A stretch of DNA of 64,000 bases from Dolomedes plantarius (Eukaryota; Arthropoda; Arachnida; Araneae; Dolomedidae): positions 45,660,893-45,724,892 of the forward strand of contig OU015492.1 of the NCBI GenBank assembly GCA_907164885.2, read 5' to 3'. A model generated the notes under the pieces. It ran no database searches. It saw only the letters and a list, made by a program, of their open reading frames with translations, and had not been told where the DNA came from. Of the stretch, positions 56,385 to 64,000 are shown one piece after another. A program made the position numbers and the translations under genes. Numbering within the stretch: the stretch's first letter is position 1; each line of letters opens with the position of its first letter.

Positions 56385-56622
56385 GAATGAACTGGGCTTC
56401 TCATATTGCTAGAATGGATGAAAAAAAAATCTAGTAAAGGCGATTTTTGTTGCAAGGCCCTTTATTAGTCGGAAAAGAGGAAGGCCAAAACTAAGATGGC
56501 CCGACTCTGTTGAATCAGATTTTAGAGTGATTGGAGTTAGGAACTTGCAGACCAGGTCTAGAAAAAGGTTGTCCTGGAGGAATCTTCAGCAGAAGGCCGT
56601 GGTGCCAAATATGATGATGATA
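56385..56622 (+). mobile_element. LINE 3' end fragment
   Basis: Coding remnant NWASHIARMDEKKS, then after a shift in an A run SRKRGRPKLRWPDSVESDFR and VIGVRNLQTRSRKRLSWRNL. This matches the C-terminal tail of non-LTR retrotransposon reverse transcriptases (GHIxRM...GRPxxRWxDxVExD). It ends in a short atgatgatgat run, a typical tail. A severely 5'-truncated copy. Confidence 0.6.
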
Positions 56623-57920
56623 AGTATCCTGAAATGAATTCAAAATTGTGAATTAATAGAGATTAAATAATTTTCTTTTGAAGTTCCAAGACTTCCTAAT
56701 CTCTTGTACATTTATTGGTCTTATAAACACAGTTAATATTTTCGACGTATCATTTTTACCATCAATCTAACAAGCAAAATTCCTTTCTCTTTTGTCTTGC
56801 GGAATAAACTAAATTAAACATAGACGTTTAATGCACCTCATACCTGTCGTTTTTTAAAGTTTTAAAATAAAAGAGCATCCAATTTATTCAGTGCATACAA
56901 AAAGAATTTCGGTTGCGGATCATTGAAAGAAGAATATCACTTTTTTTCAGCGATATGATATGAAAAACGTTGCTCGAAAATCAATTACTTAAGCAGATTA
57001 ATTTATATGTTGCTTTCTTTTCCCATATATAAGCGCACTTGAACATGTTTCATAGGTAATATGCTTTTGAAGTCAAAAAATATACATTTCACATTAAATA
57101 TTCAGGTTATGCTATAAAAGGTACACTACACATAATTGTGTGTTTTTATGTCTTTTTTTTTAAAAAAAAACCCTAAGAGTTGTACATTTTATATCTCTGT
57201 AAGAGAGTAAGTAGTACCTGCATAATTTGTAAAATAGAATTTTGAAAAATTATATACATGTACGAAATTAGCATGCCTCTTCAGTGTGTTAAACAGCAAC
57301 CTTAGATCTTAATTTCGATCTTATCATATGGCCACTGTACAGACTTGACACAACACGCCTCCTCAAGAGAAACAGGATGCTCATAAAAGTACAGTATGAG
57401 AATGTAAAATGCAGCTTGAATTTGAAACATCCGACAGAAATATCATTTCATCACCTTGTTAAGTGAAGGATTTAAGGTTTTCTTCCATTTATCATCCATT
57501 ATTCTTAGTCACCCAACCGTAAAAACTCCACCATATCTTCGAAAGACCTTATAAAACTATCTGATCTAATGCGTCTGGATCTCGATTGAAAACAATAAGT
57601 AGTTTCTAAATGGGTCGTTAAACATCGCTTTCAATGACTTTTGAGGTTCGGTACGAGAGTACAGTTTCCCTAAACCGGATTTTAAGGTGAAAAGAAACTA
57701 CGTTATCGAGATATGTTTGATTAAATTTTGAATTTGAATAAAATGAGGCACAATATTACAAAATACATTGTCAGAATCTCATTATAATAATTTACCAACG
57801 ATGTATCATAAATCCTTATTTCATCCGAAAAAACTATGTTGATGTACAAAAATAATATTTCAGGTCGCAGGTGTTAAATATGACGAAGTAAGAAAATTCA
57901 CATTTAACATTATTGCCAGT
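56623..57920. other. AT-rich intergenic stretch, nothing recognised
   Basis: No coding or repeat structure identified. Confidence 0.5.
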
Positions 57921-57960
57921 TGCATGAATAGCTAATAGAAGAGACTTAGCTATTCATGCA
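57921..57960. repeat. Perfect 14-bp hairpin
   Basis: tgcatgaatagcta at 57921-57934 and tagctattcatgca at 57947-57960 pair perfectly around a 12-base loop, about 70 bases upstream of the Tigger-like reading frame. Confidence 0.8.
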
Positions 57961-58030
57961 TTCATTTTTGAAGTTAATGTGGTCTAGTTTTTCTTCCTCA
58001 TTGTGTGGTGTGAACGTATAAAAATTCAGG

Positions 58031-58434
58031 ATGTCTACACGTGGAAAGTACAAAACCCTAACTTTGGAGACAAAGGTAGAAATTTTAAAGAAAGTAGAGA
58101 ATGGCGAATGTAAAACAAAGTTAGCAGCTGACTATGAAATTAAAAATAAATGCCTTGTCAACTAATTTGAAAAACAAGGAGTCAATTTTAGATTCATGGG
58201 AAAAATCAAAATTTGCTGGAGGAAGGAAACGCATGGGAAATGCGTCCCAAGAAGTTCTAGAAAAAGCTCTACTGCTATGGTTTCAGGATGTTAGATCTCA
58301 AAATTTTCCGATAAATGGACCCCTAGATCTGACGAAGGCTGATGAATTGGCAAGTCGGATGGGTATTGAAGATTTTAAATGCAGTGATGGATGGCTTTTT
58401 CGATTTATGTCAAGGCAAAATATTTCTTATTAAA
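58031..58434 (+). pseudogene. Tigger transposase DNA-binding region, frameshifted
   Basis: Starts MSTRGKYKTLTLETKVEILK, then KVENGECKTKLAADYEI (psq-type helix-turn-helix). A one-base shift near 58140 moves the frame to STNLKNKESILDSWEKSKFA, GNASQEVLEKALLLWFQDVR, then SQNFPINGPLDLTKADELAS and FKCSDGWLFRFMSRQNI (CENP-B-type helix-turn-helix), stop at 58434. Both DNA-binding modules of a TIGD-like transposase are therefore present. The DDE domain is missing. A single base separates this from a long DNA-binding-only frame. Confidence 0.75.
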
Positions 58435-58764
58435 CTGTATGTGGCCAAAGCTCTGATGTAAACGAAGACGTATGCACTAAATTCGGAAGGAAACTGCCAG
58501 GACTTTTTTCTACTTACCTACCGAAATATATTTTTAATGCGGCCATAATGGAAAAAGCCATAATGGAGTCTATTAAAACTCTGAAAGCATTTATTCAGAT
58601 GGAACCTTCCTCTGAAAATGAATTGAATTGTTTACTGGGGTTATACATACTAGGAGAGTTTCTTCTTCAGTGATACACATTTAAGTTATATATTTTCTCT
58701 TATCATCGGATAATTCGAACTTTTTTCTGAGAACCTTTGAGTTCGAATTAACGAGCGTCCACTG
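58031..58764 (+). mobile_element. Tigger-like transposon, 3' part with N-terminal coding
   Basis: The right end, complemented, reads CAGTGGACGCTCGTTAATTC and is followed by TA at 58765-58766. A matching left terminus was not found. The transposase N-terminus is joined, without its catalytic domain, to the 3' end. Confidence 0.6.
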
Positions 58765-58784
58765 TATATATATACAGATACACA

Positions 58785-60101
58785 CACTGCTGGCCATTAA
58801 AATTGCAACACCATGAAGGAGGGATGATACAAACGTCAAATTCGCATGAAAGGAAAAAGATGCTGGGATATGCAAATGATTAGCATTTAAGCGCAATCGA
58901 ACGACGCAGGAGGAAGAAACGGCATCTAAAACTCTGTATAAACGGAAAGTTACGCACTGGGTTTCTCAATAGGAAATCTCATTTGAATGTTGGTTGCTTG
59001 TGAGAAGATCGTGCTATGCCTCGTAAAAGAAGGCGAAACGGCTACCAGCACGTGTCGAAATTCGATAGCGGCAGGATCGTAGCCAATCGAGAGTGTGGTT
59101 TATCGTTCCGCGATATTGCTATTCGCATTGGTAGGAATCCAACGACTGTCATGCGAATTGTCAACGAGGATGTCGTCAGGTCGGCCTTGCAGGATCGTAC
59201 AGCCACATCACGGACCTTGAGTCAGGAAATGGGCTTGTTTGCAGCACGACAAGTATCCACACGGACAGTGCCACGACGTCTGATGAAGCAAGGACTGTCT
59301 GCACGGCGACCATTAATGTGGCTTGACACTGCAGAATAGAGACGCGCGGCGACAGTGGTGTGCCCAACGACAAAACTGGATACAAGAGTGGAACCACGTC
59401 GTCTTTTCAGACGAGTCCCCGTTCTGCGTGCAGCATCATGATGGGCGTATCTGGATGCACTGAGGAGAACGCACGTGGCCTGCTTGCATTCGATATCGTC
59501 ATATGGGCTCTGCGCCTGGTGTGATGGTATGGGAAGCCATTGGGTACATGGCACGAACAACTCTTGTTCGCCTCGTTGGTAATCTGAACAGCCAGCGTTA
59601 CATTTCTTAGATCTTAAGGCCGGTGACTGTGCCTTTTCTTCGAGACCTCGGAGACGTCATCTTTCAAAAAGATAACGCAAGACCACATGTTGCCCGTCAT
59701 GTCCTGATCTACCTCGACACAGAGGGTGTTAGACTGTTACCCTGGCCGGCACGTTCTCCAGATCTCTCACCCATTGAAAACATCTGGTCATGGGTTGCTG
59801 AGAGACTAGGCCGCCACCGCTCTTCAGCCACTACGATTGATGAAGTGTGGCATAAACTTGAAGCATGCAATGGCTTGCCCGTATCTGTCATCCAAGCTCA
59901 GTTTGACTCAGTGTCTAACCGGGTTAGAGCCGTTTTAGCTGTCAGAGGCGGCAGCTGTGAACACTAATTTCGGACCCTGTATACTCCGAATTGCGTACGA
60001 ATTTAATCATGTTTTCTTTCTACTATGCTGTATACATACAATAAGTAAAGTTTTGTTATTTGCTTTCCTTCCAGGTGTTGCAATTTTAATGGCCAGCAGT
60101 G
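58785..60101 (+). mobile_element. Tc1-like element related to the 20.8/45.2-kb family, degenerate
   Basis: 1317 bp. Left CACTGCTGGCCATTAAAATT and right AATTTTAATGGCCAGCAGTG are almost exact inverted repeats continuing to gcaacacc. TA follows on the right (60102-60103); the left flank is ca after a short (CA)n run. The termini closely resemble those of the two intact Tc1-like copies. Confidence 0.9.
59016..59967 (+). pseudogene. Tc1-like DD34E transposase, broken
   Basis: ATG at 59016, MPRKRRRNGYQHVSKFDSGR, first helix-turn-helix LSFRDIAIRIGRNPTTVMRI. It then skips about 35 residues of linker present in the intact relatives and resumes TATSRTLSQEMG...LMKQGLSARRPL before a stop at 59339. Later fragments give VVFSDESPFC (first D) and, in another frame from 59623, IFQKDNARPHVARHVL (second D) and SPDLSPIENIWSWVAERLGR (E), with 34 residues between the last two, ending at 59967. 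Sequence divergence from the intact copies shows a distinct subfamily. Confidence 0.85.
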
Positions 60102-60334
60102 TATGTATAGGATAGATAAATTTCTTAATAATACTTGCATTCCTAAAAAATGTGTGAACAAAATAATGAATTAATGAAGTTTATCAACCAGAAAAACGTT
60201 TAGAGTATCAATTTACTGCAGTGCAAGCTAAAAAAATAAATAAATTTAAACTCGTAAATGTTGTTTTATGTGACATCTGAAGATGATCCTGTAGTATTTG
60301 TTCTCTCTTCAACGGAAAGCGCGATATTTAAAAA

Positions 60335-60712
60335 CGTGTCATGAACGGATGGTTTAAAATAAATATGCAGATGTTTCAACATTGAAGGCAGGACTGGAGT
60401 TACGTAGCTCTCGTGTCACAGCCAATGGGGTTTGTACAAGTAAATACAACAAGTATTTAAGATGTATGTGTTTTTTCAGCGTGGGGTTTTGTTTAAGCAG
60501 TAACTATTCTGCGAGTGTGTTGGGGCTTTCAGCCATTGTGTTAGTAGCTGCTTTCGCAGCAAGTTTCTTATTTAGATGTGTTTGCGACGTATTGTCAAGC
60601 CATTAAGCTTGTATCCCTTCTTTCTTCCTGTACCTATCCCAACCTTTACCATTCAGTTTAAGTAGGTTTTTTCAAAATTAAAGTAGGTTAATTTCCGCCC
60701 GTTCATGACACG
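60335..60712. mobile_element. Unclassified inverted-repeat element, 378 bp
   Basis: The 14-mer cgtgtcatgaacgg at 60335-60348 is repeated in inverse at 60699-60712. The interior includes an open frame 60382-60606 with a hydrophobic stretch (SVLGLSAIVLVAAFAASFLF) and no known motif. No target duplication is clear, so the MITE interpretation is tentative. Confidence 0.5.
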
Positions 60713-62091
60713 ATTATCTGTATTCTTATTTTGTTTAATGGTTAAATTTTGTAAATATTTTTCTTCCAAGCTATTGGATCAAATCGATCCCCTTTTGTTA
60801 CAATGTTTTTATGTAAAATAAGAAAAATAAAGGCATTTTAGTTAGCCTCATCAAGTCTACTTTCTTGTGAAAGGTTTTTTTATTTCAGATAATTAGGTAT
60901 GGGACAAGTTATGCTGTTTAATCCACCCAACACATCCTTTTGTATATTTTGTGAGTAATCATTTGCAAATTTCCTTTTTTTTCTGATTGTAGAAACTCTA
61001 TATTTCATCTGCCATCAGATGAAAAAAATATTTTTCTCCCCCCCCCCTCTCCTTTTAAAGCAATTATAAGACAGCTAAAACACCAAATAATACTGACATT
61101 ATTTTCTAGTTCTGATTAACGATGGTTAGATTCATGCTTTTATTTATTATTTTTAAAAAAGAATTATGCTTGTCTAAAAAACAAGTAACAGACCAACTGT
61201 TAGAGTATAAAAAAACTAGCATGGAGAAAATACTTCTCGTAATTAGATACATCACAATAAAATGACTGAAAAAAAAATTAAATATTACAAATGTATAATC
61301 GTGAAAATCAATGAATCATTTTAGTTGCTTTTTAATCAAAAATTCATTTTACTTTCTCTAATGACTTGCGGTTTTAAAAATTAGAATTTTTCGCACAACC
61401 TTAATAGCATAAGATGATAACATGCCTTCTTCTGCCTATAGGCAAATACTCACTAAACTCCCGAGTATTGATTAACAATTTCGTGGGTTATCTGAGCATC
61501 ACAAAAAAAGATGCCCTCAAATTACATACCCGTTAATTTTTGCACCTGTCTCCCAAGCTGTTCATCCGTGCTTCTTAAAATTAAAAATAAATAGTAATAA
61601 ATTTACCACTGCATTAGCAAAGATTTGAATAAACTGATAAATGTTCCCGAAAGATGAATCTAAAAATGAAAGTTTTAATAGGATGTCTTTTTGAGATAAT
61701 CTTTCGGTATTTCACGTAACCTAATTATGCTGCAACTTGCATCTTATAAACTGTATTATTATGATTCTGTAGTTTGGGGATAAAAATATTTATTTTATTA
61801 TTTCCCAGTGTATTTGTAACACGGCATTTTATTTTCCAAATCTAAAACCGAAAAACTGATATGAAACTATAATGGCCTAAAATATTATAAAAAGAGTTAT
61901 AGAAATTTCCAGTTGCTTGAAGAAGAAGAAGAAAAAAAGGAAAAAAAATACATTTAACCCACTTTAGTCTAACTTACATTACTTGCAATTGGCGTCTAGT
62001 GATAATCATTAAAAACGAATCTATCAAAGTCACAGAAATGACCTTTTCAATATTGTGCCTCTGTAAGCATTTGATGTTGGAATTTTATTTG
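60713..62091. other. AT-rich intergenic stretch, nothing recognised
   Basis: Poly-C run at about 61040-61049; no genes or terminal repeats seen. Confidence 0.5.
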
Positions 62092-62099
62092 GTTGTTTT

Positions 62100-62591
62100 C
62101 AGGGCCCGATTTAGAAAATTCTTGACTATAGGCACAACTCGGTATGCCCCCCCCCTAACACTGATGTGGGTGTAAATTTTCCGAAATTAACTCACAAAAA
62201 AATAATCATGAATCATTGTGAAAGTACCATTTTACCAAGAATTGGCTATTTGAAGCGTAGAAGCCTAGAACATTATCAAATAACTAAAAGCAATACAAGA
62301 TATTAACTTCATCATTAAAACACCAATACAATGCAACCAGAAAACTTTATTAATACCTTATATACACTATAACATACATATGATGAACTATACATATAAC
62401 TATACATATGACGAACATATCAATCAAATTTGTAAGGATATATAAAAAAAATTGCTATTAAAAAAGGTAAAATTAAAAAAAAAATTTGAATTGGGAATTT
62501 TTTCTTTTATAATAAAAATTTTGGGTGGCACCTCAATACTCGGGGGCCCCTAAGCCCGGGCCTACTGGGCCTAATGGAAAATCAGGGCCTG
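62100..62591. mobile_element. hAT MITE, 492 bp, copy 2 (inverted relative to 40338)
   Basis: Perfect 8-bp duplication GTTGTTTT at 62092-62099 and 62592-62599. Left end CAGGGCCCGATTTAGAAAAT, right end GGAAAATCAGGGCCTG. It is the reverse-complement relative of the element at 40338-40829: both contain aattcttgactataggcaca and gcccgggcctactgggccta, read on one strand or the other, and both are exactly 492 bp. Confidence 0.95.
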
Positions 62592-62599
62592 GTTGTTTT

Positions 62600-64000
62600 A
62601 TCGCATTGTAATGCATGCTATAATACTTCCAAGCCTCAAATGTAGTGGTCGCCACCCTACAGATAGACTTTGAATGCAACTTCCGTTGTGCTGTCGTTTT
62701 TTTAAGATAGAGAGAGCGTGGAACCTGTCGAGAGTGGACCTACCGGTCTGATGCCCAATTTTGAACTATGTTAAGTCAACTTACTTTTTTCTCTAAATGT
62801 TTTTTTAATTGTTTCGTACTGTGTAATGTAATCCGTCCCTTGTAACTGTGATTTCTAGAGTAATTAAACATGTTCTAAACTTTACCCCGAGATTTTCTTG
62901 ATTACTTTCGGTTTAACACCAGTAATTACATTAATGACAGTTACAGCATTAATTTTTCAAAACGATGAATAAACTGCAACGTAGTACAAAACAAATAGGA
63001 AAACTTTATTTTCCCGTTATCTGTACTTACCTCAGATTAAGATTATTATTCAATTCGTGAATGAATATCAGTTGTAATGATTTGTGACCAATTAGTTTTC
63101 GTTGTAATTCATTCAGCAAAAATTATTCAGTGGATACCCGTTTGTCAACTTTCCTTGCTTAAGTTGATGCTGGCAAATTAAATTATCGCGAAGAGTATAA
63201 TTACTCATTTACATGAAATATAGATATGAGTTAATCTCTAGCATATCCGCTTATCGTCTTGTTCACAAGCTATTTTAGTAAAAACAACTATTTGAATGGA
63301 GATAATTTTTTAAATCTAACAATCAGATCTCTTAATTAATTACGTTTAAAGTGTGTTTTCATTCATTTTCAAAAGTATGTAATTACTTCAAATTCAGCAC
63401 TCTAACCAAGCTTTTTTTTAAAAAAAACAACAACCTGGGAATACAGAACTAATTGTCCCTAATTTTTAAACTTTCAAAGTTTTTAAAAATTAAATTGCCA
63501 AATTTTGGTTTATTTTTACTTCAGCTTAACATTACGGAAAATTTCATACTACAATAAATTTCAGTATTCTTTGAGACAAATTTATTGCCTATAATAATAC
63601 GGAAAGAGAAATAATAAGCCTTTATTTCAAAAGAAGTGGAAATCGCAGCTATACATATGTCTTCGAAATCAAATTCTATTTGTTTGGAGTTGTACAAAAC
63701 TCTAAAGATAGCATAAAGCGTATTCACTTCATGCGAAGGTTATTAACCTGTTTTAGAGCTAAATGTTTGACATCGTTTACGTTACCACAAGACTTATCAC
63801 AATCGATAGCAAAATTGTTGATGATTATCTCAACTTGACACTGCTAAAGGGAAGGACGGAGATATATTGCAGGTTAATATAGCACCCAGTTCAACAGGAA
63901 AATTCTTACACCACACTTTCATTCTCTTTTACTTTATTCTCAGCTAAGTCAAGTTTCACAATTTCTCCAGAGATCTAATAAACAGACAAATTTAGCTTTT
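62600..64000. other. AT-rich stretch to the window edge, nothing recognised
   Basis: No coding, RNA or repeat feature identified. Confidence 0.5.

Overview
This window is AT-rich, animal-type nuclear DNA, most likely from an arthropod and plausibly an arachnid such as a spider. That reading rests on the mix of mobile elements: ZBED5/SCAND3-like and ZMYM-like hATs, a KRBA2-like integrase element, several Tc1/mariner families, Tigger-like MITEs, tRNA-derived SINEs, Helitrons and a Ty3/gypsy element. Long (TA)n microsatellites run between them. No rRNA, standalone tRNA, CRISPR or bacterial-style operon is visible. Only one ORF looks like an ordinary cellular gene: 562 codons on the minus strand at 27413-29101, with a possible LEDGF/HDGF-type IBD-like C-terminal domain.

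Layout, left to right. 1-1324: 5' end of a minus-strand ZBED-like hAT that leaves the window, interrupted by a 620-bp hAT MITE. 2980-3501: a SINE carrying a piggyBac-type MITE. 4926-6054: a deleted Tigger/pogo element. About 6780-7140: a decayed mariner. 8026-15621: a Ty3/gypsy element with nearly identical LTRs, an intact DD37D mariner inside gag, one in-frame stop between RT and RNase H, and no integrase. 16216-18144: two SINE copies. 18585-19352: a Tigger-like MITE. 20821-22230: an intact Tc1-like element. 22518-25583: a pogo remnant and three MITEs (Harbinger-like, a mariner deletion derivative and a Tigger deletion derivative). 27413-29101: the candidate host gene.

From 30.2 to 42.2 kb there is a deeply nested block. 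Opposed copies of a Helitron-like 5' segment come first, one split by a ZMYM-like hAT that itself holds a SINE and a 100-bp hAT MITE. A degenerate tandem repeat follows, then a broken KRBA2/Ginger-like integrase element split by a Transib-like MITE and a 492-bp hAT MITE. 44.2-46.6 kb: a broken Tc1-like element with a second intact Tc1-like copy inside its terminal repeat. 47151-48081: a mariner deletion derivative. 48787-54606: a ZBED5/SCAND3-like hAT containing a Helitron 3' end and another Tc1-like copy. 56.4-62.6 kb: a LINE tail, a broken Tigger, a broken Tc1-like element, an unclassified inverted-repeat element and a second 492-bp hAT MITE.

The genes do not form a pathway. They are independent mobile elements whose nesting gives a relative order of insertion, confirmed in many cases by target-site duplications readable in the sequence. 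I found no clear new biological system. The items most worth follow-up are the Transib-like MITE whose ends carry the V(D)J-type heptamer CACAGTG, the integrase-less gypsy with young LTRs, the three transposase ORFs that still look intact, and the 562-codon ORF.
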